64,000 nucleotides of DNA from Limnohabitans sp. JirII-31 (GTDB taxonomy: Bacteria > Pseudomonadota > Gammaproteobacteria > Burkholderiales > Burkholderiaceae_C). Shown piece by piece: positions 16,326 to 25,295 of this stretch. The DNA lies in the NCBI RefSeq assembly GCF_002778315.1, contig NZ_NESA01000001.1, positions 434,001 to 498,000 of the forward strand. The letters are read 5' to 3'. The position numbers and the translations under genes were made by a program. The notes beneath the pieces were generated by a model. The model made no database searches. It was not told the DNA's origin and worked only from the letters and a program-made list of their open reading frames with translations. Every line of letters starts with the position of its first letter. Within the stretch, counting starts at the first letter, position 1.

Positions 16326-17786
16326 ATGAGCTTGAGACCCGACGTTGACCTGGTGATCCGTGGTGCCAAAGTGGTGTCACCTGACCACATCTTCGAAGCC
16401 TCGGTGGCGATTGCCGGTGAGCACATCGTGGCTGTGGGCCACGACGACACCATGCCGCCTGCACGCCAAGAGCTGTCGGCCAAGGGCTTGTACCTGCTGC
16501 CCGGTGCCATCGACAGCCATGTGCACTTTCGCGACCCCGGCTACCCCAACAAAGAAACCTGGAAGAGCGGTTCTGCGGCGGCTGCCTGCGGCGGCGTGAC
16601 CACCGTGTTTGAGATGCCCAACACCAAACCGGCCACCGGCACGGTAGAAGCGCTCAACCTCAAGCTCAAAGCCGCCGAGTCGTCGTATGTGGACTTTGGC
16701 ATCCACGGCTTGCTGGGTGACGACACCCTGGACCGTTTGGACGAATTGCTCGAAGCCGGTGTCACCAGCTTCAAGGCCTTTGTGGGCAACACCTTTGGCA
16801 ATTTGCCTGCACCCACCGATGGCGCATTGCTGGAGGGGTTTGAAAAACTCGCACCCTTGGGCATTCGCACGGTGGTGCATGCCGAGAACTCGTCCATCAT
16901 GGCGCGCCGACAAGACCACTTGGTCAAGGCCGGGCGCATTGACGCGCTGGCCCATTTGGCCGCACGCCCGGCGGTGTGTGAAATCGAAGCCATTGGCCGC
17001 GTGTTGACGCTGGCCGAATGGACCGGCGCACGCCTGCACATTGCGCACCACAGTGCTGCTGATTCGCTGTATTTGTTGCGCGACGCCAAACGTCGCGGGG
17101 TGGATGTGACGGTGGAAACCTGCCCGCAATATTTGTTGCTCAACACCCAAGACATGCTGCGCTTGGGCGGCATCTTGCGGCTCAATCCCCCCATTCGCGA
17201 GCAGCGCCACAACCAGCCGCTGTGGGACGCCTTGATGGAAGGCGTGATCGACATGATTGCCACCGACCACGCACCCCACACGCCCGAAGAAAAAACCCGG
17301 CCCAACATTTGGGACTGCGACTGCGGTTTTCCGGGTGTGGAAACCCAAATGCCTTTGATGCTGACCGAGGTCAACCGCCAGCGTGCCAGCTTGATGGACT
17401 ATGTGCGCTGGAGCTCGGTCAACCCCGCCAAGGCTTGGGGCTTGTACGGCACCAAGGGCGTCATTGCAGCGGGTGCGCATGCCGACATCGCTGTGGTCGA
17501 CATGGACCGCACGGGCGTGCTCTCGCAAGGCAAGTTGCAAAGCATCAGCAAAATTTCGCCATGGAACGGACGTGCGGTGCAGGGCTATCCCTTGCACACC
17601 CTGGTGCGTGGCCGCTTTGTGATGCGCGATGGTCACTTGGTGAGCGAGGCGGCGGGTTGGGGCAAATCGGTCAAGAGCGTGCAACGCATGCCCAAGCCGC
17701 AGCCTAAAAACACCGAGCATTACACCCAAGCCATCCTCACCACGCCCGAGGGCTTGCCCACCAATGCTTTGCCAACGGGGACCTGA
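16326..17786 (+). CDS. Cyclic amidohydrolase (dihydroorotase/allantoinase/hydantoinase type)
   Basis: A 486-residue TIM-barrel amidohydrolase. Metal-binding motifs are DSHVHFRDPG (HxH), a candidate carboxylysine in TSFKAFVGN, histidines in VVHAENSS and IAHHSAADS, and the aspartate in ATDHAPHTPEEK. The family opens cyclic ureides and imides. It lies in the same operon as the SDR and importer genes. It could act on a dihydropyrimidine, hydantoin or allantoin-like intermediate, which cannot be narrowed from sequence. Confidence 0.88.
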   Translation: MSLRPDVDLVIRGAKVVSPDHIFEASVAIAGEHIVAVGHDDTMPPARQELSAKGLYLLPGAIDSHVHFRDPGYPNKETWKSGSAAAACGGVTTVFEMPNTKPATGTVEALNLKLKAAESSYVDFGIHGLLGDDTLDRLDELLEAGVTSFKAFVGNTFGNLPAPTDGALLEGFEKLAPLGIRTVVHAENSSIMARRQDHLVKAGRIDALAHLAARPAVCEIEAIGRVLTLAEWTGARLHIAHHSAADSLYLLRDAKRRGVDVTVETCPQYLLLNTQDMLRLGGILRLNPPIREQRHNQPLWDALMEGVIDMIATDHAPHTPEEKTRPNIWDCDCGFPGVETQMPLMLTEVNRQRASLMDYVRWSSVNPAKAWGLYGTKGVIAAGAHADIAVVDMDRTGVLSQGKLQSISKISPWNGRAVQGYPLHTLVRGRFVMRDGHLVSEAAGWGKSVKSVQRMPKPQPKNTEHYTQAILTTPEGLPTNALPTGT

Positions 17787-17787
17787 G

Positions 17788-18651
17788 ATGTCGCTGATTC
17801 AACTCTCCGATGTGAGCTTGCAATACGGTGCCGGCACCGTGGCGCTGGACCACACCGACTTGCACATTCAGCCTTCCGAGTTCGTGGCTCTGGTGGGGCC
17901 CAGCGGTTGCGGCAAATCCACGATTTTGAAATTGGTCGCGGGTTTGTTGGCCCCGAGTTCTGGCGGTGTGATCGTGGGCGGGCGCGAGGTGGGTGTGCTG
18001 GGGCGCAGTGGCCAAGCGGCCAGCGGGGTGCGCATTGGCATGGCGTTTCAAAACCCCACCATGCTGCCTTGGCTGACGATTCGCGAGAACGTGTTGATCC
18101 CCTTGAAGATCGTGCAGCCGTTTCGCCAAGACTATGCCAAGAAGAAACACACCGAGTTCGCTGAGCGCGCCGATGCACTGCTGGCGCAAGTGGGCTTGAA
18201 AGGCTTTGGCGACAAGCGGCCTTGGCAGTTATCGGGGGGCATGTTGCAGCGCGCCTCGCTGTGCCGTGCGCTCATCCATGAGCCACAACTGCTCTTGCTG
18301 GACGAGCCCTTTGGTGCCCTTGATCAGTTCACCCGCGAAGAGCTGTGGTCGATCATGCAAAACCTGTGGATGACCCACCAGCCCACCGTGTTGTTGGTGA
18401 CCCACGACCTGCGTGAGGCCGCCTATTTGGCCACCCGCATTTGTGTGATGACCTCGCGCCCGGGCCGCATTTTGCAAGACAGCCCGGTGCCCTTTGAGCG
18501 CCCAAGAACACTAGAAAAAAGCTACTCACCCGAGTTCGCCAGCCTGGTGCAACAACTGCGCATGTGCATTGCCCAAGCCCGCACCGAAGACGACCCATCC
18601 GCCCACCCCGCGACTTCGGCCAAGGCCTCTACCCCTGAAAGCGTGTCATGA
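17788..18651 (+). CDS. ABC importer ATP-binding protein
   Basis: A 287-residue ATPase of the SsuB/TauB/ThiZ group. Walker A is GPSGCGKSTILK, the signature is LSGGMLQRASL, and Walker B is LLLLDEPFG with the H-loop in VTHDLREAAYLA. ATG 17788 directly follows the amidohydrolase stop. It overlaps the permease gene by 4 bp. It powers the import system with the binding protein at 14475. Confidence 0.95.
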   Translation: MSLIQLSDVSLQYGAGTVALDHTDLHIQPSEFVALVGPSGCGKSTILKLVAGLLAPSSGGVIVGGREVGVLGRSGQAASGVRIGMAFQNPTMLPWLTIRENVLIPLKIVQPFRQDYAKKKHTEFAERADALLAQVGLKGFGDKRPWQLSGGMLQRASLCRALIHEPQLLLLDEPFGALDQFTREELWSIMQNLWMTHQPTVLLVTHDLREAAYLATRICVMTSRPGRILQDSPVPFERPRTLEKSYSPEFASLVQQLRMCIAQARTEDDPSAHPATSAKASTPESVS

Positions 18652-19430
18652 GCCAGTTGTCTAAAAACATCCAACACAACGTGCTGTCAGCGTTTGTGCT
18701 GATTGGTTTTTTTGTGCTTTGGGAAATGGCCTGTGTGGCCTTGGGTGTTTCCGATTTGGTCTTGCCCAAACCCAGTCAAATTGCGGTGGTGCTATGGCAA
18801 AAAATGCCGCTGTTGTGGCCGCATACCGTGCAGACCCTGTACACCACCGTGGTCGGCTTTGCCATCGGCGTGTTGGTGGGCGTGCTGTTGGGCGCGGTGA
18901 TTGGCTCGTCCAAGCTGGCGTATGACGTGGCCTATCCGCTGTTGGTGGGGTTTTCCAGCATCCCGAAGGTGGCGGTGGTGCCGATTTTTGTGGTCTGGTT
19001 TGGCTCGGGCACGGTGCCCGCCATCTTGACCTCGGCGGTGATCTGCATCTTTCCTGTGGTGGTGAACGTGGCCACGGGTCTGGCCACCACCGAGCCCGAG
19101 CTGGAAGACGTGTTTCGGGTGCTCGGTGCGTCCAAGCTCGACATCTTGTGGAACGTGGGTTTGCCACGCGCGCTGCCGTATTTGTTTGCCTCACTCAAGA
19201 TCGCCATCACCTTGGCGTTTGTCGGCACCGTCTTGTCTGAGACCGTGGCGGCCAACAAAGGCATTGGCAACGTGATGATCATTGCCAGTGGCAACTTTGA
19301 TGTGCCGATGGTGTTTGCGGGCTTGTTCATCCTGGCGGTGTTGGGCATCGCCTTGTACGCCGTGTCGGCATTTTTTGAACTGCGCATGACCGGTTGGACC
19401 CAGCGCAAAAATGATTTTTCTTTGAGTTGA
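18648..19430 (+). CDS. ABC importer permease
   Basis: A 260-residue inner-membrane permease of the SsuC/TauC/ThiX type with about six hydrophobic segments. The EAA-like loop that contacts the ATPase is in FRVLGASKLDILWNVGLPRA. ATGA overlap with the ATPase gene indicates coupling. Confidence 0.94.
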   Translation: MSQLSKNIQHNVLSAFVLIGFFVLWEMACVALGVSDLVLPKPSQIAVVLWQKMPLLWPHTVQTLYTTVVGFAIGVLVGVLLGAVIGSSKLAYDVAYPLLVGFSSIPKVAVVPIFVVWFGSGTVPAILTSAVICIFPVVVNVATGLATTEPELEDVFRVLGASKLDILWNVGLPRALPYLFASLKIAITLAFVGTVLSETVAANKGIGNVMIIASGNFDVPMVFAGLFILAVLGIALYAVSAFFELRMTGWTQRKNDFSLS

Positions 19431-19438
19431 AAGCGTCT

Positions 19439-20035
19439 ATGCCGCACCAAGCCTTGCGCAGTATTGCCGTGTTTTGTGGTTCCAATTTTGGGTTTTCTGA
19501 TGCCTACCGCGAAGCCGCGGTGAGTCTGGGCCAAGAGATCGCCCAACGTGGCTTGATCTTGGTTTACGGCGGCACCAACAAAGGCTTGATGGGGGTATTG
19601 GCCGACACCGTGCTGGAATGTGGGGGCTCGGTCTCGGGTGTGATCAACCGGCGTTTGTTTGAACGTGGCCATTTGCACCCGCACCTGACTCACCACGACG
19701 TGGTGGACAACATGCGCGAGCGCAAAGCGCGCATGGCCAGTTTGGCCGACGCCTTCGTGGCTTTGCCCGGCGGTTTGGGCACTTTGGAAGAGTTGTTTGA
19801 AGCGGCGACCTTGACCCAATTGGGCGATCACCACAAAGCTTGTGGCGCACTGAATGTCCGTGGTTTTTTTGACCCAATGATGGCCATGCTCAACCTGGCG
19901 GTGCAAGAAGGTTTCATGAAGGCCGAGCACCGCGATATGTTGGTGTTAGACGCTCAGCCAGGTGAGTTGCTGGATCGACTGACCACTTGGAAAGCACCCA
20001 ACGTGACCAAATGGATTGACCAACCGCAGGCCTGA
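19439..20035 (+). CDS. LOG-family protein (nucleoside-5'-monophosphate phosphoribohydrolase-like)
   Basis: A 198-residue LOG/TIGR00730 protein. The family motif is LPGGLGTLEELFEA, with the upstream VYGGTNKGLMG nucleotide-binding loop. LOG proteins release a base from nucleoside monophosphates (cytokinin-activating in plants; several bacterial members cleave other NMPs). The ATG is 8 bp after the permease stop, so it is probably cotranscribed with the importer, which may link the cluster to base or nucleotide metabolism. Confidence 0.9.
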   Translation: MPHQALRSIAVFCGSNFGFSDAYREAAVSLGQEIAQRGLILVYGGTNKGLMGVLADTVLECGGSVSGVINRRLFERGHLHPHLTHHDVVDNMRERKARMASLADAFVALPGGLGTLEELFEAATLTQLGDHHKACGALNVRGFFDPMMAMLNLAVQEGFMKAEHRDMLVLDAQPGELLDRLTTWKAPNVTKWIDQPQA

Positions 20036-20071
20036 ACAGGTCTTGCGATCACACACACCAAGGCCTTATCC

Positions 20072-20488
20072 ATGATTGAAAAAATTCGCATCACTGCCGC
20101 TGGCTTTACTTTTGTGGCGCACACCCATCCCGATGCGCCGCAGACCGTGGCGGCTTTTAAAAAATTGCTGCCCTACAAACAGCAACTCATCCATGTGCGT
20201 TGGAGTGGTGAGGGCGTGTGGGTGCCGCTGGGCGACTGGTCGCCCGGTCTCGCTTATGAGAACCACACCAGCCACCCCTCAGTGGGCGACATCTTGTTTT
20301 ATCCCGGGGGCTACAGCGAGACCGAAATCATCTTGGCTTATGGGGGATGCAGCTTTTCCAGCAAGATGGGGCAACTGGCGGGCAACCACTTTTTGACAGT
20401 GGTGGAAGGGCGCGAGCACTTGGCGGCCATGGGCAAAAAAATTCTCTGGCAGGGTGCACAAGACGTGTTGTTTGAAGTCATAGATTGA
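20072..20488 (+). CDS. DUF3830 family protein (cyclophilin-like)
   Basis: A 138-residue protein of the DUF3830 family, which has a cyclophilin-like barrel of unknown activity and tends to occur with amidohydrolase and transporter genes. Visible segments are FVAHTHPDAPQTVAAFKKLL and HPSVGDILFYPGG. It is 36 bp after the LOG gene and may be the last gene of that operon. Function unknown. Confidence 0.8.
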   Translation: MIEKIRITAAGFTFVAHTHPDAPQTVAAFKKLLPYKQQLIHVRWSGEGVWVPLGDWSPGLAYENHTSHPSVGDILFYPGGYSETEIILAYGGCSFSSKMGQLAGNHFLTVVEGREHLAAMGKKILWQGAQDVLFEVID

Positions 20489-20551
20489 GTCACTGAGCCA
20501 TGCTGTTGATGGAATGAACGTGGCGACTTGTGAGCAACGGATGGATTCTTC

Positions 20552-20600
20552 CGGATGAATGACTAGTCTAATAAACTGGTCTACAATCTTGTTTCATCCG
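20552..20600 (+). promoter_or_regulatory. Candidate promoter/operator of vapBC
   Basis: A plausible -35 (ATGACT, 20559-20564) and -10 (TACAAT, 20582-20587) are 17 bp apart. The palindrome GACTAGTC (20561-20568) overlaps the -35, and CGGATGAA (20552-20559) pairs with TTCATCCG (20593-20600) around the promoter. This layout fits antitoxin autorepression, but no binding evidence exists. Confidence 0.4.
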
Positions 20601-20626
20601 AACCCACTGAATATCAGCCATTCACT

Positions 20627-20878
20627 ATGCCCATTCAATCTGTTGGCTCTTACGAAGCAAAAACCCACCTCCCTCGATTGCTCCGCGAGGTGCAAGCTGG
20701 CAAGGTGTTTGAGATTTCTGTTCGCGGTCAGGTGGTCGCTCGTCTCGCGCCCGCCACCTTTGACGGTCAATCTCAAGCTGCCGTGGCCAAGATGCGTGAG
20801 TTCATGCAGGCGCAACAGGCCAGTGGTGCGGGTGCCGGACTGGACTTGCGAGAGCTGATTGATGAGGGCCGCGCATGA
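20627..20878 (+). CDS. VapB-type (Phd/YefM-like) antitoxin
   Basis: An 83-residue Phd/YefM-fold antitoxin; the N-terminal IQSVGSYEAKTHLPRLLREV and ISVRGQVVARLAP are the DNA-binding core, and the C-terminal tail should wrap the toxin. It overlaps vapC by 4 bp. Confidence 0.9.
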   Translation: MPIQSVGSYEAKTHLPRLLREVQAGKVFEISVRGQVVARLAPATFDGQSQAAVAKMREFMQAQQASGAGAGLDLRELIDEGRA

Positions 20879-21294
20879 GTTTGGTGTTAGACAACTCCGT
20901 GGCCATGCTATGGCTGTTGCCCCAATCAAATCCGGCTGGCCTTGGCCTGGCAGAGCAAGTCTTGGTGATGTTGCAAAGAGGTGGTGCCAGTGTTCCGTCT
21001 CTGTGGCCGCTAGAAGCCGCAAACGTGATCGCGAAGAGCCAGCGACTTGGAAAAATTACCCAAGCGCAAGCATCGGCTTTCGTTTCTTTATTGGATGAAT
21101 TGAGCATCAGCATCGACGGGAGCACAGCGCAAAGTGCGCTGCACGCGACGCTTGATTTGGCGCGGCAGTTTCGTCTGACAGCTTATGACGCTGCTTATCT
21201 GGAGTTGGCTTTGCGCAAAAACCTGCCTTTGGCCACGTTGGATGAGCAACTGCAATCAGCAGCCCGTCAAGCAGGGGTCACATTGATTGCTTGA
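20875..21294 (+). CDS. VapC-type PIN-domain toxin
   Basis: A 139-residue PIN-domain ribonuclease. Conserved acidic residues appear in LVLDNSVAMLW (Asp), PLEAANVI (Glu), LTAYDAAYLELAL (Asp) and ATLDEQL (Asp). The start codon overlaps the antitoxin stop (ATGA). It ends 3 bp before the convergent Bug receptor gene. Confidence 0.92.
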   Translation: MSLVLDNSVAMLWLLPQSNPAGLGLAEQVLVMLQRGGASVPSLWPLEAANVIAKSQRLGKITQAQASAFVSLLDELSISIDGSTAQSALHATLDLARQFRLTAYDAAYLELALRKNLPLATLDEQLQSAARQAGVTLIA

Positions 21295-21297
21295 CCC

Positions 21298-22290
21298 TCA
21301 AAGCTTCACGCCCGCCCCTTTGACCGCCGGTGCCAAGGTTTCCACCTGATCCCGCACATAGACGGTGAAGCTGGCGGTTGAGCTTGGGGTGAGGGTGATG
21401 CCCAGGTCGAGCATGCGTTTTTTGATGTCTGCTTGCGTCATGATTTCGTTGCAGGCGTCGTGGATGCGTGCCACCACATCGGTGGGCATTTTGGCGGGGC
21501 CAGACACGCCAAAGAAGTTGTCCAGCACGAGCTTGCGGTAGTTGCCCAGCTCGGTGATGCTGGGCACATCGGGCACCAGTGGCGAGCGCTTGGCCGAGGT
21601 CACGGCCAGAGGCACCAACTGCCCGGTTTTGAAGTACGGCACGTAAGCGGTCAACACATCCATGCCCACGGGGATGACGCCCGAAATCAAGTCAGTGGTC
21701 ATGGGTGCACCACCACGGTAAGGCACGTGCACCATGTTGAGGCCCAACTCTTTCTTCATCAACTCGCCGTAGATGTGGCCAATGGATGCGGGGCCGCCAG
21801 AACCAAAATCGAGTCGGCCTTCTTTGCGAGCGAAAGCTTGCAAGTCATTCATGCTGCGAATGCCCGATGCCGGGTTGGCCATCACCACGCAAGGCGCCGC
21901 ACCAATCGAGGCGATGTGGGTGAAAGCTTCCACCGGGTCATAGGGTTGTTTTTCCAACGCGAATGGCCCAATGGAAATGGGTGTGGAGTTGGAGAGCATC
22001 AGCACATAGCCATCAGCGGGAGACTGCGCCACATAGCTGCCACCCACGCTGCCTCCGGCGCCAGGGCGGTTGTCCACCACCACGGGCTGACCTAACTTGA
22101 TGCTCAGTTGTTCAGCCATCACGCGCGCCACGATGTCGCTGGCACCTCCCGGTGGAAAGGTCACCACCAACTTGATGGGTTTGTCGGGCCAGGCCGCATG
22201 TGCCGGCAGGGCCAAAACGGCCACGCTGGCAGTCAGTGCATGCAAGGCGTTGCGGCGTGTGATGCCAGCAGATGAACGGTGCGTGGACAT
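21298..22290 (-). CDS. Tripartite tricarboxylate transporter receptor (Bug family)
   Basis: A 330-residue periplasmic receptor. The N-terminus has a twin-arginine-like start (ITRRNALHAL) and signal cleavage near LPAHAA; WPDKPIKLVVTFPPGG and NRPGAGGSVGGSYVA are typical Bug motifs. No transporter membrane genes (tctAB) are present nearby, as is common for the expanded Bug families of Burkholderiales. It is divergent from the aromatic-acid genes, so an aromatic acid could be its ligand (inference). Confidence 0.92.
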   Translation of the reverse strand: MSTHRSSAGITRRNALHALTASVAVLALPAHAAWPDKPIKLVVTFPPGGASDIVARVMAEQLSIKLGQPVVVDNRPGAGGSVGGSYVAQSPADGYVLMLSNSTPISIGPFALEKQPYDPVEAFTHIASIGAAPCVVMANPASGIRSMNDLQAFARKEGRLDFGSGGPASIGHIYGELMKKELGLNMVHVPYRGGAPMTTDLISGVIPVGMDVLTAYVPYFKTGQLVPLAVTSAKRSPLVPDVPSITELGNYRKLVLDNFFGVSGPAKMPTDVVARIHDACNEIMTQADIKKRMLDLGITLTPSSTASFTVYVRDQVETLAPAVKGAGVKL

Positions 22291-22302
22291 AGGAACCTTT
22301 CA

Positions 22303-22317
22303 ACGTGCACAGCACGT
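22303..22317. promoter_or_regulatory. 15-bp palindrome between divergent Bug and monooxygenase genes
   Basis: ACGTGC-ACA-GCACGT is a perfect inverted repeat just upstream of the Bug receptor gene and within the 137-bp divergent promoter region. It is a candidate operator; no regulator gene is adjacent. Confidence 0.35.
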
Positions 22318-22427
22318 GGTTTTTGACAAGACACAACGGGGACTTCAACAGGGGTTTACATAGCAAAGAGTGTGCCGTAAAGCACCAACTTCTGGGTTAA
22401 TCTTGATCATGCAAAGGAAACGTCACG

Positions 22428-23570
22428 ATGAAGATCAGAATTTTGGGCGCAGGGCCTGCCGGTTTGTATTTCGCTGCCCTGATGAAGCAACTCGACCCGA
22501 CGCACGACATTGAAATTTTTGAACGCAACCCGCGTGACGCCACCTGGGGTTTTGGCGTGGTGTTCTCAGACCGCGCACTGGATTTTTTACGCGCCGACGA
22601 CGATGCGCTGTACCAATACCTCACGCCGCACCTGGAGAACTGGCCTGACATCACGGTGGTGCACAACGACACCACCATTCCGATTGCAGGCAACGGCTTT
22701 GCTTCGATTGGTCGCCTGGAGTTGTTGACATTGTTGTTTGACTACGTGGAGAAGCTGGGTGTCACCATCCATTTCGACACCGACATCACCAGCCTGGCGC
22801 AACTCGGCGAGGCCGATTTGGTGGTGGGGGCCAACGGCGCATTCTCTTGGTTGCGCACGGAAAACGAAGACAAGTTTGAAACCACCACCGATTGGCGGCC
22901 CAATAAATTCATTTGGTACGGCACGACCCAGCCCTTCAACAGCCTGACCCTGACGTTTCGCGAAACCGAGCACGGCGTGTTCTGTGCGCACCATTACCGC
23001 TACCGTCCTGACATGAGCACCTTCTTGGTGGAAGTCACGCACGACACCTGGGAGCGTGCGGGCTTTGCCGACATGAGCCCTGAAGACACCATCAAGCTGT
23101 GTGAGCAGGTGTTTGCCAAAGACTTGAAGCAGCACCCCATCATCAGCAACCACTCGCATTGGCGTAACTTTCCGGCTATCTGGAATGAACACTGGAGTTT
23201 TGACAACGTGGTCTTGATCGGCGACGCGCTGCGCACGGCGCATTTCTCGATTGGCTCGGGCACCCGTTTGGCGATGGAAGACGCGGTGTCTTTGTACAAA
23301 GCCTTCAAAGAGCTGGGCACCGATGTGCCCGCCGCCTTGGCGCGTTTTCAGGAAACACGTTTGCCCCCGATGAAAAAGATTTGGGACGCCGCCAACGTGA
23401 GCATCCGCTGGTACGAAGAGATGGACCAGTTGGTGCCTGCGCTCACCCCGGTGGAGTTTGCCTACAGTTACATGACGCGCACCGGCCGCGTCAGCCACGC
23501 CGAGATGATGCGGCGCGACCCTGCATTGGCCAGGGCCTACGAAGCCTTGCATCCCGAGGTGGCCTCATAA
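22428..23570 (+). CDS. FAD-dependent aryl-CoA monooxygenase (salicylyl-CoA 5-hydroxylase-like)
   Basis: A 380-residue flavin hydroxylase. The FAD motif RILGAGPAGLYFAALMKQ starts at residue 3, and NVVLIGDALRTAHFSIGSG is the second FAD contact. The sequence resembles SdgC-type salicylyl-CoA hydroxylase and the N-terminal half of anthraniloyl-CoA monooxygenases, which carry an extra C-terminal reductase domain missing here. It is followed by an aryl-AMP ligase, so it probably hydroxylates an aryl-CoA thioester. AAAGGA precedes the ATG at 22428. Confidence 0.82.
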   Translation: MKIRILGAGPAGLYFAALMKQLDPTHDIEIFERNPRDATWGFGVVFSDRALDFLRADDDALYQYLTPHLENWPDITVVHNDTTIPIAGNGFASIGRLELLTLLFDYVEKLGVTIHFDTDITSLAQLGEADLVVGANGAFSWLRTENEDKFETTTDWRPNKFIWYGTTQPFNSLTLTFRETEHGVFCAHHYRYRPDMSTFLVEVTHDTWERAGFADMSPEDTIKLCEQVFAKDLKQHPIISNHSHWRNFPAIWNEHWSFDNVVLIGDALRTAHFSIGSGTRLAMEDAVSLYKAFKELGTDVPAALARFQETRLPPMKKIWDAANVSIRWYEEMDQLVPALTPVEFAYSYMTRTGRVSHAEMMRRDPALARAYEALHPEVAS

Positions 23571-23619
23571 AGCACACAGCCACATCACACACAGACAGCA
23601 CACAACAAAGAGGCAACGC

Positions 23620-25245
23620 ATGGATGGATTCATTGGATGGCCGCAGGAACTTTCCCAGCGCTACAAACAACAAGGTGTGTGGGAAGGGCTGACCATTTCA
23701 GAAATGGTTGAGCGAAGCGCCCGCCAGCGGCCAGACCAAGTGGCCGTGACCCAGGCGGGACAAACGCTCACCTATGCCCAGTTGATAGACTGCTCCAAGC
23801 GTTTGGCGGTGGGCTTGCACCGTGCCGGCTTGCAAGCACAAGACCGTGTGGTCATGCAGTTGCCCAACTCGATGGAGTTCGTGGTGACCTACTTGGCCTT
23901 GAATTGGATCGGTGCCATTCCTGTGATGGCCTTGCGCGCCCACCGACATGCCGAGGTGCGCCACTTCATCCGCGCCTCCGGTGCCGTGGCCTACATCGTG
24001 CCTGCCGTGGTGGGGAACTTTGACTTTCGAACCATGGCGCAAGACGTAGCGCCAGAGTTTGGTGGCTTGAAGCATGTGTGGGTAGCAGGCGAGCCCTTGC
24101 CTGGGCAAGCTGCCTTGATGTCGCACTTGGCGCAAGACCTGTCGGCTGCCGAGGTGGACCAGGTGTTGCAAGGTGTGCGGCCCGATCCAGACCAAGTGGC
24201 CACCATGTTGTTGTCGGGTGGCACGACGTCGATGTCCAAACTGATTCCGCGCACCCACAACGACTATGTGCTCAACGCCAAGTTGTGCGGCGCGGCCACA
24301 GCCTTCAACCCAGACACACGTTTCATGGCCATCTTGCCTTTGGCGCACAACTACAACCTGGCGTCGCCGGGCATCCTGGCCACGTTTTATTACGGCGGCA
24401 CGGTGGTGTTGTCGGAGGGCACCAGCAGTGAAGAAATTTTCCAACTCATCCAAGACTGGCGCGTCACCGTGGTGGCGGCGGTGGTGCCCTTGATCACCAA
24501 TTGGTTGAATTCGGACCTGCACCAACAGTACGACCTGTCTTCTTTGCGCGTGGTGCAAAACGGCGGTGCGCGTTTGCCCACTGAGTTGCGCATTCGCTTG
24601 CGCGAGCGTTTGCACTGCATCCCACAAGAAATTTATGGCACCGCCGAGGGGCTGATCAACATGACGCGCTTGGACGACAGCGAGGACATGTTGCTCAACA
24701 GCTCGGGTGCGCCGGTGTCGGTGCTGGACGAGATCCGGGTGGTCGATGACGACGGCCACGACGTGGCCGATGGGGTGCCCGGCGAGCTGGTCACGCGCGG
24801 CCCCTACACCATTCGCGGCTACTACAGGGCCCCTGAGAAAAATGCCGAAGCCTTCATGGAGGGTGGCTGGTACCGCATGGGTGACATCGTGCGTCGCGAG
24901 GGGCGCTATGTGTTCACCGAAGGGCGACGCAAAGACCTCATCAACCGAGGCGGCGAGAAGATCAGCTGCGACGAAGTGGAGAACCTCATTCTGACCCACC
25001 CCAAAGTCAAATCAGTCGCCTTGGTGGCCATGCCCGACCCCGTGTTCGGCGAAAAAGCCTGCGCCTGTGTCGTGACCAAGACTGGGCAAAACCTGAGCTT
25101 TGAAGAACTGATCGCGCATTTGAAGACGCTGCAAATCGCCTCGTTCAAACTGCCCGAGCGCTTGGTGGTGATGGAGGCTTTTCCGGTCAGCCCGGTCGGG
25201 AAAATTCTCAAACGTGAGCTGCGCGATCAGGTGGCGGCGCTCTGA
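23620..25245 (+). CDS. Aryl-AMP/CoA ligase (2,3-dihydroxybenzoate-AMP-ligase-like)
   Basis: A 541-residue ANL adenylate-forming enzyme. The P-loop is MLLSGGTTSMSKLIPRTHN, the central motif EIYGTAEGLINMTRL, then YRMGDIVRREGRY and the C-terminal GRRKDLINRGGEKI and SPVGKILKRELR with the catalytic Lys. It is closest in style to EntE/DhbE and the salicylyl-AMP ligase SdgA. Together with the upstream hydroxylase it suggests activation and ring hydroxylation of salicylate or a similar acid. AAAGAGG precedes the ATG. Confidence 0.88.
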   Translation: MDGFIGWPQELSQRYKQQGVWEGLTISEMVERSARQRPDQVAVTQAGQTLTYAQLIDCSKRLAVGLHRAGLQAQDRVVMQLPNSMEFVVTYLALNWIGAIPVMALRAHRHAEVRHFIRASGAVAYIVPAVVGNFDFRTMAQDVAPEFGGLKHVWVAGEPLPGQAALMSHLAQDLSAAEVDQVLQGVRPDPDQVATMLLSGGTTSMSKLIPRTHNDYVLNAKLCGAATAFNPDTRFMAILPLAHNYNLASPGILATFYYGGTVVLSEGTSSEEIFQLIQDWRVTVVAAVVPLITNWLNSDLHQQYDLSSLRVVQNGGARLPTELRIRLRERLHCIPQEIYGTAEGLINMTRLDDSEDMLLNSSGAPVSVLDEIRVVDDDGHDVADGVPGELVTRGPYTIRGYYRAPEKNAEAFMEGGWYRMGDIVRREGRYVFTEGRRKDLINRGGEKISCDEVENLILTHPKVKSVALVAMPDPVFGEKACACVVTKTGQNLSFEELIAHLKTLQIASFKLPERLVVMEAFPVSPVGKILKRELRDQVAAL

Positions 25246-25280
25246 AAAAAAAGCCACGGTGTTGACGCCGTGGCTTGTTT
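25244..25280. terminator. Bidirectional terminator
   Basis: AAGCCACGG (25251-25259) and CCGTGGCTT (25268-25276) form a 9-bp hairpin, preceded by an A run and followed by a T-rich stretch. It lies between the convergent CoA-ligase and FAH genes and can end both transcripts. Confidence 0.85.
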
Positions 25281-25295
25281 GTCAGCGTGATGTGC

